A DNA stretch of 53,549 bases. Source: Bacteroidales bacterium (GTDB lineage: Bacteria > Bacteroidota > Bacteroidia > Bacteroidales > UBA932). Positions within the stretch are counted from its first letter, which is position 1. Each line of letters starts with the position of its first letter. Positions 1 through 9,080 of this stretch are shown piece after piece. Location: the NCBI GenBank assembly GCA_024402135.1, contig JAKSJN010000014.1, positions 1 to 53,549 on the forward strand, given 5' to 3'. Both the position numbers and the translations under genes were made by a program. The notes below the pieces were generated by a model that did not search any database, was not told the DNA's origin, and saw only the letters and a list, made by a program, of their open reading frames with translations.

Positions 1-55
1 AACTCGCGACCCTCAGCTTGGAAGGCTGATGCTCTACCAACTGAGCTACTTCCGC
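1..55 (-). tRNA. tRNA-Gly (anticodon TCC), 3' part cut by window edge
   Basis: Read on the minus strand, the gene starts GCGGAAG, followed by a D-arm with GCTC/GAGC and an anticodon arm TCAGC/GCTGA enclosing CTTCCAA, which gives anticodon TCC. The T-arm begins but the 3' end lies outside the window. It is the last visible member of a Thr-Tyr-Gly tRNA cluster. In many Bacteroidales such a cluster leads into tuf; that gene is not visible here. Confidence 0.9.
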
Positions 56-73
56 ATCAAGTTAATATGTTAG

Positions 74-156
74 TGGGAAGAGGTGGATTCGAACCACCGA
101 AGCTATAAAGCAGCAGATTTACAGTCTGCCCCAGTTGGCCACTTTGGTATCTTCCC
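74..156 (-). tRNA. tRNA-Tyr (anticodon GTA)
   Basis: The acceptor stem GGGAAGA pairs with TCTTCCC, and the anticodon stem GCAGA/TCTGC encloses CTGTAAA, giving GTA. A long variable arm, as expected for bacterial tRNA-Tyr, explains the 83-base length. The discriminator is A and CCA is not encoded. It sits 27 bases from tRNA-Thr and 18 from tRNA-Gly, so the three are probably cotranscribed. Confidence 0.95.
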
Positions 157-183
157 AAGTAGTCAGGAATTTAGTCCTGTTCG

Positions 184-257
184 AGCCGGTGGAGGGATTC
201 GAACCCCCGACCCCGAGATTACAAATCACGTGCTCTGGCCAACTGAGCTACACCGGC
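184..257 (-). tRNA. tRNA-Thr (anticodon TGT)
   Basis: The acceptor GCCGGTG pairs with CACCGGC and the T-arm GGGGG/CCCTC carries TTCGAAT. The anticodon loop TTTGTAA gives TGT. The anticodon stem CGTGA/TCTCG holds one T-T mismatch. CCA is not encoded and the discriminator is T. It is the first gene of the cluster in the direction of transcription. Confidence 0.94.
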
Positions 258-298
258 AAAAGTTGTTAATGAACTTTCCCGTTGGCCTAACGGGATTG

Positions 299-329
299 CA
301 AAGGTATGAATAAAATCTATTTCTCCAAA
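299..329 (-). promoter_or_regulatory. Bacteroidota-type promoter of the tRNA cluster
   Basis: On the minus strand a TTTG (326-329), 19-base spacer and TACCTTTG (299-306) match the Bacteroidota sigma consensus TTTG/TAnnTTTG. The -33 element lies inside the last codons of dxs. Just downstream a 7-bp hairpin TCCCGTT/AACGGGA (277-295) would sit in the tRNA leader. Confidence 0.65.
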
Positions 330-2212
330 ACTTTTTCGTTTTTTTCAGCTAAAAATTTCACTTTAGCCAAAATCCCTTCCATATCTATCCCGCAAGCCGC
401 TCTCTGCGCCGCCTGACGATCATGACCGATGAAACGGTCCGGCATTCCCAAAGGCGCGACGGCAACCTTATGGCCGTGCTCAGTCATATATTCTGCAACA
501 GCACCGAACAGGCCTCCTTTCACACAGCCGTCCTCAACAGTCACTATCTGATCGAAACCTACGACGGCCTCAAGCATCCCTTCGTCAATCGGCTTGAGAT
601 ACCTTACATCGTACACGGCAGGAGACCACCCGTATTCTTCCTTGAATGCATCGGCCGCCTCTGCAGCCCTGTTGGCGCAAGGCCCGATGGCCAGAACTGC
701 GATCCCGGTTCCTTCTCGAAGACATTCCGACACTCCCGGCTCGATACGGGCAGGCTTGACCGCCCTCCACTCGACACCTTCTCCGCACCCACGAGGATAT
801 CTTATGATGAACGGGCCATGCTCGCACGCGGCGGCCGTATGCATCATAGACTTCAGTTCCAGTTCATTTCTCGGCGCAGCGATCACCGTTCCAGGGATGC
901 TGCGATATGCAGCCATATCGAAAGCACCATGATGAGTAGCTCCATCTTCTCCCACCAGGCCTCCCCTGTCAAAGCAGAGGACAACAGGCAACCCCTGGAG
1001 GGCGACATCATGGATGATCTGGTCATAGGCGCGCTGAGAGAACGCTGAATAGATATTGCAGAACGGTATCATTCCGCTGGCGGCCAGTCCGGCAGAAAAG
1101 GTCACCGCATGCTCCTCTTCGATTCCGACATCGAAGAAACGTGACGGCTTACGCTTCGCCAGCATGCTCATGCCGCATCCGCTCGCCATTGCCGGGGTTA
1201 TGCCGACGACACGGTCATCGGCCTCGGCAAGCTCGCAGAGAACTTCTCCGAACACGTCCTGGTAACGGTCGGCATCACGAGGGCCCGGAATCCGTTCTCC
1301 AGTCTCCGGATCGAACTTGCCCGGAGCATGCCATACCGTAGGATCAGCCTCCGCGGGAGCATAACCCTTGCCCTTCACGGTCATGCAATGCAGCACGCGC
1401 GGACCTCGCATATCCCTGAGCTTCTCAAGTGTCTCGACCACCTGGCCGATATCATTGCCATCAATAGGACCAAAGTACCTGAAACCCAAAGATTCGAACA
1501 GGTCACCACCCGAATTGCGCACCATCCACGACTTGACGCTTCGGACGCCCCTCTGCATGGCACGGCGCGTACGCTTGTCACCAAGCGAATCCCAGACCTT
1601 GTTCTTGATGCGGTTGTATGCAGGATGCGTCGTAAGGCGCAGGAGATGCTTGTGAAGAGCACCGATGTTATCGTCGATAGAGTGATTGTTATCGTTGAGA
1701 ATGATCAGAAGGTCGGATTCGCTGTCACCGGCATTGTTCATGCCTTCAAAGGCAAGACCGCCGGTAAGAGCACCGTCACCGATCAGGGCAATGACCCTGC
1801 CGTCCTCCCCTTTCATCCTGATAGCCTCAGCCATGCCGAGGGCTGCCGAAATGGAAGTCGAGGAATGGCCGACACCGAAAGCGTCATACGGGCTCTCCGC
1901 GATGCTTGGGAAGCCGCTGATGCCGCCCGCCATGCGTTTGGTCCGGAAAGCCTCCCTGCGGCCGGTCAGAATCTTGTGGGCATAGGCCTGATGACCGACA
2001 TCGAAGACGAACTTGTCAACAGGGGTATTGAACACCTTGTGAACGCCGACAGTCAGTTCGACCGCGCCAAGGCTCGAGGCAAGATGGCCAGGATTGCTGG
2101 CGCAGCATTCCACCATGTACGAACGGACCTCTTCGCAGAGTTCGCGAAGCTGTGCCGCATCGAAAGACCTGAAGTCCTCGGGAGAGTTGATCTTGTCCAG
2201 AAGTATGCTCAT
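317..2212 (-). CDS. dxs: 1-deoxy-D-xylulose-5-phosphate synthase
   Basis: This cytoplasmic thiamine-diphosphate enzyme joins pyruvate and glyceraldehyde 3-phosphate, the first step of the MEP isoprenoid pathway. The protein has 631 residues, usual for the family. Visible motifs include NPGHLASSLG with the N-terminal catalytic His (about residue 43), FDVGHQAYAHK, the ThDP/Mg motif GDGALTGG followed by the NDNNHSID segment, and the EEEHAVTFSAGLA motif with the catalytic Glu of the pyrimidine domain. A TTG five codons upstream (2225-2227) would extend the frame, but it lies inside a TACATTTG promoter box, so I chose the ATG at 2210-2212. The gene stands alone on the minus strand and its 3' end overlaps the tRNA promoter. 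Confidence 0.95.
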   Translation of the reverse strand: MSILLDKINSPEDFRSFDAAQLRELCEEVRSYMVECCASNPGHLASSLGAVELTVGVHKVFNTPVDKFVFDVGHQAYAHKILTGRREAFRTKRMAGGISGFPSIAESPYDAFGVGHSSTSISAALGMAEAIRMKGEDGRVIALIGDGALTGGLAFEGMNNAGDSESDLLIILNDNNHSIDDNIGALHKHLLRLTTHPAYNRIKNKVWDSLGDKRTRRAMQRGVRSVKSWMVRNSGGDLFESLGFRYFGPIDGNDIGQVVETLEKLRDMRGPRVLHCMTVKGKGYAPAEADPTVWHAPGKFDPETGERIPGPRDADRYQDVFGEVLCELAEADDRVVGITPAMASGCGMSMLAKRKPSRFFDVGIEEEHAVTFSAGLAASGMIPFCNIYSAFSQRAYDQIIHDVALQGLPVVLCFDRGGLVGEDGATHHGAFDMAAYRSIPGTVIAAPRNELELKSMMHTAAACEHGPFIIRYPRGCGEGVEWRAVKPARIEPGVSECLREGTGIAVLAIGPCANRAAEAADAFKEEYGWSPAVYDVRYLKPIDEGMLEAVVGFDQIVTVEDGCVKGGLFGAVAEYMTEHGHKVAVAPLGMPDRFIGHDRQAAQRAACGIDMEGILAKVKFLAEKNEKVLEK

Positions 2213-2224
2213 GGTTGTAGTCTG

Positions 2225-2232
2225 CAAATGTA
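2225..2232 (-). promoter_or_regulatory. -7 promoter box of dxs
   Basis: The minus strand reads TACATTTG, an exact TAnnTTTG match ending 12 bases before the dxs ATG. A TTTA-like element about 22 bases further upstream is a weak -33 candidate. The box decides the dxs start, since the alternative TTG codon falls within it. Confidence 0.6.
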
Positions 2233-2334
2233 GCGAAAAGGGCTCAATAATCCTAAATTTGGGTATTCCGCGAAAAAGGGTTAACTTGCGAAGTTTTTAC
2301 GCGCATACGCATATAAAATAAAATCAAGGTATAT

Positions 2335-3702
2335 ATGACTCAAACAGCCAAGAAGCTACTGAGCGATGTTCCCGCTCTCAGATGGACCGCTCTCCTCATC
2401 GTATCCTTCACAATGATGTTCGGATACTTCTTCACTGACGTGATGTCTCCACTGGAGCCGCTCCTCACCGCATCGGTCCAGGACGGCGGCCTCGGATGGT
2501 CAAGTGACGAGTACGGATTCTTCTCAGGATCCTACGGTTTCTTCAACGTGTTCCTTCTCCTCCTTTTCTTCGGAGGAATCATCCTTGACAAGTTCGGCAT
2601 CCGCTTCACCGGCGTGCTCTCGACCGCACTCATGTTCGGCGGCGCACTCATCAAGTGGTATGCGGTAGGACATCCTTTCGAGGGTACCCTCACCCTTCCT
2701 TTCGGAATCGGCACATACGGAATGCAGGTGATCATCGCATGCCTGGGCTTCGCGACATACGGAGTCGGATGTGAGATTGCAGGAATCACCGTCAGCAAGG
2801 TCATCGTAAAGTGGTTCACCGGCCATGAGCTTGCTCTTGCCATGGGTCTCCAGGTGGCTCTTGCCCGTATCGGCACCGCTGCCGCCCTCGCATTCGCACT
2901 TCCTTTCGCAAAGCACATGGGTGCAGCTTCGGCATCAGTCGGCCTCGGTGCGGCGATGCTCTGCATCGGCATGGTCAGCTTCATTGTCTACTGCGTGATG
3001 GACAAGAAGCAGGACGCTGCAGCATCTGCAGCAGCAGAGGCTGATCCGGAGGATGGCTTCAAGTTCTCCGATCTCAAGACCCTTTTCGTCAACAGAGGTT
3101 TCTGGTACATCGCCGTTCTCTGTCTCATGTTCTACGCAGGCGTATTCCCATTCCTCAAGTTCGCGACCAAGCTGATGGTCTTCAAGTATGGAGTTGCCGA
3201 GAACGTGGCAGGCCTCATCCCGGCAATGCTTCCTTTCGGAACCATCATCCTCACCCCTCTGTTCGGCGGTGTATATGACAAGTACGGAAAGGGCGCGACC
3301 CTCATGCTCATCGGCAGCATCATCCTGACCGCCGTGCACACCATCTTCGCGCTCCCTCTCAACAGCTGGATTCTCGCAATCTTCGTGATGATCCTCCTCG
3401 GAATCGCATTCGGACTCGTTCCATCGGCAATGTGGCCTTCGGTTCCAAAGATCATCCCTATGAAACTGCTCGGTACCGCATATTCAGTAATCTTCTACAT
3501 CCAGAATATCGGCCTCTCGATGGTTCCTATCATGATCGGCAAGGTCAACCAGGCCAATACCGGCGCAGACGGAGTCATCGACTACACCAAGAGCATGATC
3601 ATATTCGCCTGCTTCGGCGCCATCTCAGTTGTCATCGCCCTTCTCCTCAGACTCGAGGACAAGAAGAAGGGATATGGTCTCGAGCAGCCTAACCTCAAGT
3701 AG
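2335..3702 (+). CDS. MFS transporter
   Basis: This 455-residue integral membrane protein has about twelve hydrophobic segments and belongs to the major facilitator superfamily. After a short cytoplasmic N-terminus the first helix begins near residue 18. A cytoplasmic central loop (KKQDAAASAAAEADPEDGFK, about residues 224-243) divides the two six-helix halves. The motif VPSAMWPSVPKIIP near the C-terminus is shared with the following gene, so the two are paralogues. The substrate cannot be read from sequence. It is the first gene of a plus-strand run reaching to 9830 and is separated from the next by three bases. Confidence 0.85.
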   Translation: MTQTAKKLLSDVPALRWTALLIVSFTMMFGYFFTDVMSPLEPLLTASVQDGGLGWSSDEYGFFSGSYGFFNVFLLLLFFGGIILDKFGIRFTGVLSTALMFGGALIKWYAVGHPFEGTLTLPFGIGTYGMQVIIACLGFATYGVGCEIAGITVSKVIVKWFTGHELALAMGLQVALARIGTAAALAFALPFAKHMGAASASVGLGAAMLCIGMVSFIVYCVMDKKQDAAASAAAEADPEDGFKFSDLKTLFVNRGFWYIAVLCLMFYAGVFPFLKFATKLMVFKYGVAENVAGLIPAMLPFGTIILTPLFGGVYDKYGKGATLMLIGSIILTAVHTIFALPLNSWILAIFVMILLGIAFGLVPSAMWPSVPKIIPMKLLGTAYSVIFYIQNIGLSMVPIMIGKVNQANTGADGVIDYTKSMIIFACFGAISVVIALLLRLEDKKKGYGLEQPNLK

Positions 3703-3705
3703 CAG

Positions 3706-5067
3706 ATGAAAGCAAACGCAAAAAGCACCTGGTGCTGGGCCGCGCTGGCATGTCTCGTGGTACCGATGTTCGCATCGTACTTCTTCGATGACATGTTCTC
3801 GACCCTGTCCCAGATATTCCAGCATCCTGAGATGCTCGAGCTCGGATGGGATTCCGCTGACTACGGATTCTATGCCGGCGGATACTCGTTCCTGTGCGTA
3901 TGCGGCGGACTCGTCGTATGCGGTATTCTTCTTGACGTCTTCGGTGTACGCCTGGTAGGTTCCATCTTTGTCGGCCTGATGGTACTCGGTGCCGCAATAG
4001 TGTTCATGGCACTGACCTCCGGATGGGCGCCAAAGACATCACTCGCTGTCGCCTATGCCGGCTGCATGATGTTCGGACTTGGAAGTGAAATCGCAGGAGT
4101 CGCCGTGACCCGTTCCATCGCAAAATGGTTCAAGGGACGCAATGTGGCCTTCGCAATGGGTCTCCAGCTCGCCATCGCCCGCCTGGGAACCGCAGCGGCA
4201 TTCATCATTTCACCTATGCTCGTGGCACAGAAGACCAGCGGCATGTACACCCTCGGCGAGACTGCACGTCCTGCAATGCTCGGACTCGCACTCCTGCTCA
4301 TCGGCGGCATCCTCTGGGCAATCTTCGTAGGCATGGACGCAAAGTTCGACCGCGAAGCCGGCATCATCACAGGACGTGGAGCCGTAAAGGACGAGGACAA
4401 GTTCCGTTTCTCGGACATCATCCGTGTACTTACCAATCCGCGATTCCTGATGATCGCCCTCCTCTGCGTGTTCTTCTATTGCTGCATCATCTCGTTCAAG
4501 AAGTTCGGAACATCCATCGTGATTCCCCGCTTCGGCATGGAACTCAGCAGCGCAAAGTGGATGATCACAATGATTCCTTTCTTCACCGTGATCTTCACCC
4601 CGCTGTTCGGCGCCCTCGTCGACAAGATCGGTCATGCGACACGCTGGATGGTCATCGGCGCAGTGCTCGTGCTCATCGCGCATCTCATCATCGCATTTGC
4701 ACCGCAGGGAGTAGCTTTCTATGGCTACCTCGGCATCGCCATCCTCGGCGTAGGTTATTCTCTCGTGCCTTCTGCCATGTGGCCGTCTGTTCCAAAGATC
4801 ATCCCGGAGAAGAACCTCGGAACAGCGTATTCGCTCATCTACTGGATCCAGAACATGGGCATGCTGCTCGTCCCTATCTTCGTCGGCCGCATCTTCAAGA
4901 ACACCGTGACCAACGCTGGCGACAAGGCTCAAGAGATCGCAGCCGCAACAGGTGCAGAGTACATCTTCATCGGGCTCGGAATCACAGCGATCGTACTCGC
5001 TTTCATGCTCGTGGCCAGCTCGAAGAAGCATCCCGAGCTTGAACTCGACGCTCCAAACAGCAAGTAG
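3706..5067 (+). CDS. MFS transporter, paralogue of the preceding gene
   Basis: This second MFS protein (453 residues) has the same plan: about twelve membrane segments, a charged central loop near residues 209-233, and the shared stretch LVPSAMWPSVPKIIP. The N-terminal helices differ more than the C-terminal half. Tandem placement three bases after its paralogue suggests an old duplication, possibly giving a heteromeric or dual-specificity carrier. The substrate is unknown. It ends two bases before ssb. Confidence 0.85.
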   Translation: MKANAKSTWCWAALACLVVPMFASYFFDDMFSTLSQIFQHPEMLELGWDSADYGFYAGGYSFLCVCGGLVVCGILLDVFGVRLVGSIFVGLMVLGAAIVFMALTSGWAPKTSLAVAYAGCMMFGLGSEIAGVAVTRSIAKWFKGRNVAFAMGLQLAIARLGTAAAFIISPMLVAQKTSGMYTLGETARPAMLGLALLLIGGILWAIFVGMDAKFDREAGIITGRGAVKDEDKFRFSDIIRVLTNPRFLMIALLCVFFYCCIISFKKFGTSIVIPRFGMELSSAKWMITMIPFFTVIFTPLFGALVDKIGHATRWMVIGAVLVLIAHLIIAFAPQGVAFYGYLGIAILGVGYSLVPSAMWPSVPKIIPEKNLGTAYSLIYWIQNMGMLLVPIFVGRIFKNTVTNAGDKAQEIAAATGAEYIFIGLGITAIVLAFMLVASSKKHPELELDAPNSK

Positions 5068-5069
5068 AA

Positions 5070-5492
5070 ATGTCACTGAACAAGGTCATGCTCATAGGCT
5101 ATGTCGGCAAGGATGCGGAGGTAAGATACTTCCGCAGCAGCAACTTTGCTGACACAGATTCCATGGTTGCCCACTTCACCGTAGCGACAAATGAGCGTAA
5201 CCGCGACGGCGGCGAGACGACCGAGTGGCACAACATAACCGCGTGGAGGGCCAGTGCCCAGTTTGCGGAAAAATACATCAGGAAAGGAGTCCAGGTCTAT
5301 ATCGAGGGTCGTCTGCATACCAATGTGTGGACGGACCAGAACGGAGTTTCCCATTCTTCGGCCGAGATCTTCACCGAGAGCATACAGCTGCTCGGACGCA
5401 AGGAAGAAACCGCTGAAACGCAGGTGGAGGAATTGAAGCCTCACACAGAGGAAGTTCCGGATCCCCTCCCTTCGGACGGCCTGCCTTTCTGA
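5070..5492 (+). CDS. ssb: single-stranded DNA-binding protein
   Basis: This 140-residue protein has an N-terminal OB-fold (MSLNKVMLIGYVGKDAEVR, then the ERNRDGGETTEWHNITAW segment), an acidic linker and the C-terminal tip DGLPF, the docking tail SSB uses to recruit replication and repair partners. It coats single-stranded DNA as a tetramer. It starts two bases after the second MFS gene and precedes the DsbD-like gene by 54 bases. Placement behind transporters is unusual, and a further ssb copy elsewhere in the genome is possible. Confidence 0.92.
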   Translation: MSLNKVMLIGYVGKDAEVRYFRSSNFADTDSMVAHFTVATNERNRDGGETTEWHNITAWRASAQFAEKYIRKGVQVYIEGRLHTNVWTDQNGVSHSSAEIFTESIQLLGRKEETAETQVEELKPHTEEVPDPLPSDGLPF

Positions 5493-5546
5493 CCAGCACA
5501 GCTCCCATCCAACTAACAACAAGATTCAGAACAGAAAGAAGAAAAC

Positions 5547-7499
5547 ATGAAGAGAATTGCAGCTTTGCTGATAATGCTCACCGTAGCCGTTCAGGCTTTA
5601 TTCGCCCAGAACGACAACGTAAAGTGGAACATCTCCAGCGAAAAGACTGGAGATGACAGCTACAAGGTTCTGGTCACCGGCGTGATTGCCGATGGCTGGC
5701 ACGTATATGACAATCAGGAATATGACGGAGGTCCCAATCCAACCGTGGTCAAGTTCGAGCCATCGGACAGTTATGAACTCGTCGGTGAACCGGTGCTCGA
5801 GTCAGAAGTCCTCCTCGAGTACAGCGACCTGTTCGAGACCAATGTAGGAACTATCGAAGGCACTGTGGTTTTCTCCCAGGAAGTAAAGCTCCTGGCAGAA
5901 GGCGCCGAGGTAAAATGCAACGTTGAATGGATGACATGCAACGACCGTTCCTGCACAGCTCCTGACGATGTGGACCTCAGCGTCACCATCGGAGAGACTG
6001 TCAGCGCAGCTCCAACCGTCAGCATCAGCGATAACGACAGCGACACCAACAAGTCAAAGGGCAACCTTTGGGCAATGATCATCGAGGCGATTCTCTGGGG
6101 ATTTGCAGCACTTCTGACCCCATGCGTCTTCCCTATGATACCTATGACCGTGTCTTTCTTCATCAAGGGATCCGGCAACAAGGCACAGGGCAAGTTCCGC
6201 GCAGCGATGTATGGACTGTTCATCGTGCTGCTCTATACACTGCCGATCGCTGTGATCATCCTGCTTACCAAGTTCATCGGAGGTGACGCGGTGACCGCAG
6301 ATATCTTCAACTGGCTTGCGACACACTGGCTGCCGAACATCCTGTTCTTTGTCATCTTCATGGCCTTTGCAGCATCGTTCTTCGGCGCATTCGAGATCGT
6401 GATGCCTTCGAAGCTCGTGAATGGCGCAGACCAGCAGGTAGACAAGCGCAGCGGCCTTGGCGGAGTGTTCTTCCTCGCTCTCACCCTAGTACTGGTTTCA
6501 TTCTCATGCACCGGTCCTATCGTCGGTACCGTGCTCATAAAGTCGACCTCGGGAGAGTTCTGGGCACCTATCGTGACAATGTTCTGCTTCGCACTGGCAT
6601 TCTCTCTGCCTTTCGTTGCCTTCGCACTCTTCCCTAACGTACTCAAGAAGCTTCCAAAGAGCGGTGGCTGGCTCAATTCCATCAAGATCGTTCTTGGTTT
6701 CATCGAGATCGCCCTTGGATTCAAGTTCCTCAGCACAGCCGACCAGGTATATCACTGGGGTATTCTTGACCGCGAGGTATATCTTGCCATCTGGATCGTA
6801 TGCTTCACCATGCTTGGTTTCTACCTTCTCGGCAAGCTCCGCTTCAAGAATGATACTCCAAGCGAGTACATCAGCACAATCCGTCTCGCCCTCTCGATCG
6901 TGGTATTCACTTTCGTAGTGTACATGATCCCGGGAATGTGGGGCGCACCTCTCAGAGCGCTTTCAGGATATCTTCCTCCTATGGAGACTCAGGATTTCGT
7001 GCTCGGAGCGAATACCGGTTCCGCTGCCACCTATACTCCTGAGAGCACAGACGCAAAGTACTCTGACTTCCTCGAGCTGCCTCTCGGCCTTACCGGCTAC
7101 TTCAGTCTCGAAGAAGCCGAGGCTGCGGCAAAACGCGAAGGCAAGCCTCTGTTCATCGACTTCACAGGACATGGATGTGTGAACTGCCGCGAGATGGAGA
7201 GCCGCGTATGGAGCGATCCACGTGTACTCGACCTGCTCCGCAACGAGTTCATCATCTGCGCCATGTACACTGACGACAAGCTCCAGGTACCTGAGGAGGA
7301 CTGGATCACCACTCCTTCAGGAAAGACTCTCAAGACCCTTGGAAAGATCAACTCACACATCGGACTTGAGCGCTATGGAGTCAACGCGCAACCGAATTAT
7401 ATCATCCAGAGTCCGGATGGAGACATCGTATGCCCTGCCCGTGGATACAATCTCGACGTAGACGCATACATCGCATGGCTCAAGAAAGGTCTGGAATAA
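5547..7499 (+). CDS. dsbD: thiol:disulfide interchange protein DsbD
   Basis: This protein carries electrons from cytoplasmic thioredoxin across the inner membrane to periplasmic thiols. The 650 residues show a signal peptide (MKRIAALLIMLTVAVQALFA), an N-terminal DsbD-alpha domain with Cys131 and Cys136 (CNDRSC), and a membrane domain of about eight helices with Cys193 in LLTPCVFPM and Cys321 in SFSCTGP, the intramembrane redox pair. A C-terminal periplasmic thioredoxin-like domain carries Cys544-Val-Asn-Cys547. All redox cysteines expected for a full-length DsbD are present. It lies 13 bases upstream of cysS in the same run. Confidence 0.92.
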   Translation: MKRIAALLIMLTVAVQALFAQNDNVKWNISSEKTGDDSYKVLVTGVIADGWHVYDNQEYDGGPNPTVVKFEPSDSYELVGEPVLESEVLLEYSDLFETNVGTIEGTVVFSQEVKLLAEGAEVKCNVEWMTCNDRSCTAPDDVDLSVTIGETVSAAPTVSISDNDSDTNKSKGNLWAMIIEAILWGFAALLTPCVFPMIPMTVSFFIKGSGNKAQGKFRAAMYGLFIVLLYTLPIAVIILLTKFIGGDAVTADIFNWLATHWLPNILFFVIFMAFAASFFGAFEIVMPSKLVNGADQQVDKRSGLGGVFFLALTLVLVSFSCTGPIVGTVLIKSTSGEFWAPIVTMFCFALAFSLPFVAFALFPNVLKKLPKSGGWLNSIKIVLGFIEIALGFKFLSTADQVYHWGILDREVYLAIWIVCFTMLGFYLLGKLRFKNDTPSEYISTIRLALSIVVFTFVVYMIPGMWGAPLRALSGYLPPMETQDFVLGANTGSAATYTPESTDAKYSDFLELPLGLTGYFSLEEAEAAAKREGKPLFIDFTGHGCVNCREMESRVWSDPRVLDLLRNEFIICAMYTDDKLQVPEEDWITTPSGKTLKTLGKINSHIGLERYGVNAQPNYIIQSPDGDIVCPARGYNLDVDAYIAWLKKGLE

Positions 7500-7512
7500 A
7501 CAATAAAGAAAC

Positions 7513-9078
7513 ATGAGAACACTTCTTCTTACAAATACCCTCTCCCGCAACAAGGAGGTATTCAAACCGATCCATGAGGGTCATGTAGGCATGTACGTCT
7601 GCGGCCCTACCGTATATGGCGATGCCCATCTCGGCCACGCCCGTCCAGGTGTCACCTATGATGTGCTCAGCCGTCTGCTCAGACATCTCGGATACAAGGT
7701 CCGCTATGTCCGCAACATCACTGACGTCGGCCATCTTGAGCATGATGCCGACGAAGGCGAGGACAAGATTGCAAAGAAGGCACGTCTGGAGCAGCTCGAG
7801 CCGATGGAGGTCGTACAGAGTTACACCCTCCGCTATCATGAAGCGATGCGCGAACTCAATGTAGCTCCGCCTTCGATCGAGCCTCGTGCATCCGGCCACA
7901 TCCTCGAGCAGATAGAAGCTGTCAAGAAGATCCTCGACGCCGGTTACGCATACGAGAGCAACGGCAGCATCTACTTCGACGTGGAGAAATACAACAACGA
8001 CCATAAGTACGGAATCCTCAGCGGCCGTACGCTTGACGACACCCTCCAGGGCACACGCAGCCTGGACGGCCAGAGCGACAAGAAGGCACCGTACGATTTC
8101 GCATTGTGGAAGAAGGCAGAGCCTCAGCACATCATGCGCTGGAACTCTCCTTGGGGTGCAGGATTCCCTGGCTGGCACCTCGAGTGTTCAGTCATGGGCG
8201 AAAAATACCTCGGCCATGAATTCGATATCCACGGCGGCGGAATGGATCTCATGTTCCCTCACCATGAGTGCGAGATTGCACAGAACGTCGCAAGCCGCGG
8301 CACCCAGGGCGTACACTACTGGGTTCACAACAACATGATAACCATCAATGGCCAGAAGATGGGCAAGTCACTCGGCAACTTCATAACTCTGCCTCAGCTG
8401 TTCGCGGGCGAGCATGACAAGCTCGAGCAGGCGTACACCCCTATGACCATCCGTTTCTTCATCCTCCAGGCTCATTACCGTGGCACTCTTGACTTCTCCA
8501 ATGAAGCACTCCAGGCTGCAGAGAAAGGCCTTCGCCGCGTTCTTCAGGCTGGCAAGGATCTCCACGCCCTTGCCAAGGCGGCAGGAATCGAGAGTTCTGT
8601 AAAGGGCGAGAACGGCAGCCCGGCAAATGCACTTGCCTATGGTGAGTTCATCGCATACACCGCTCCTGAAAGCTGCAATGCCGACTCTGCCGAGATCAAG
8701 AATATCTTCGAGGGCGCATACGACGCACTCTGCGACGACATGAACACACCGATAGCTCTCTCTCATATCTTCGATGCTGTACGCATCATCAATACAGCTA
8801 AAGAGAAGAAGATGAAGCTCAGCAACAACGACCTCCAGACACTCATCGACCTTTACGATGCAGTGGTATACGGAGTTCTCGGACTCAAGGACGACCAGGG
8901 TGACAGCGGCAAGACAGGCAAGACCATCGCCGGTCTCATGGAGATGGTTCTCGAGTCACGCGCCGCAGCAAAGGCTAACAAGGATTGGGCTACTTCGGAC
9001 AAGATCCGCGACGCCCTCAAGGCACTGGGAATCGTTGTCAAGGACGGCAAGGACGGTGCCGAGTGGACCCTGGAGTAG
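7513..9078 (+). CDS. cysS: cysteinyl-tRNA synthetase
   Basis: This class I aminoacyl-tRNA synthetase charges tRNA-Cys. Its 521 residues include the zinc-ligand [10 protein letters not shown] segment, the HIGH-type motif HLGH (residues 39-42), the second zinc region GWHLECS/PHHECE, and the KMSKS-type loop KMGKS. The C-terminal DALR-type domain contains an insertion of about 30 residues around [20 protein letters not shown], which makes it longer than the roughly 460-residue enterobacterial enzyme. It ends two bases before the exonuclease gene. Confidence 0.96.
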   Translation: MRTLLLTNTLSRNKEVFKPIHEGHVGMYVCGPTVYGDAHLGHARPGVTYDVLSRLLRHLGYKVRYVRNITDVGHLEHDADEGEDKIAKKARLEQLEPMEVVQSYTLRYHEAMRELNVAPPSIEPRASGHILEQIEAVKKILDAGYAYESNGSIYFDVEKYNNDHKYGILSGRTLDDTLQGTRSLDGQSDKKAPYDFALWKKAEPQHIMRWNSPWGAGFPGWHLECSVMGEKYLGHEFDIHGGGMDLMFPHHECEIAQNVASRGTQGVHYWVHNNMITINGQKMGKSLGNFITLPQLFAGEHDKLEQAYTPMTIRFFILQAHYRGTLDFSNEALQAAEKGLRRVLQAGKDLHALAKAAGIESSVKGENGSPANALAYGEFIAYTAPESCNADSAEIKNIFEGAYDALCDDMNTPIALSHIFDAVRIINTAKEKKMKLSNNDLQTLIDLYDAVVYGVLGLKDDQGDSGKTGKTIAGLMEMVLESRAAAKANKDWATSDKIRDALKALGIVVKDGKDGAEWTLE

Positions 9079-9080
9079 TC

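Noticed and set aside
1328-2233. A 301-codon plus-strand frame opposite dxs
   Set aside because: It lies wholly within the strongly supported dxs gene on the other strand and has no family likeness; the high GC third positions of dxs keep the reverse frame open.
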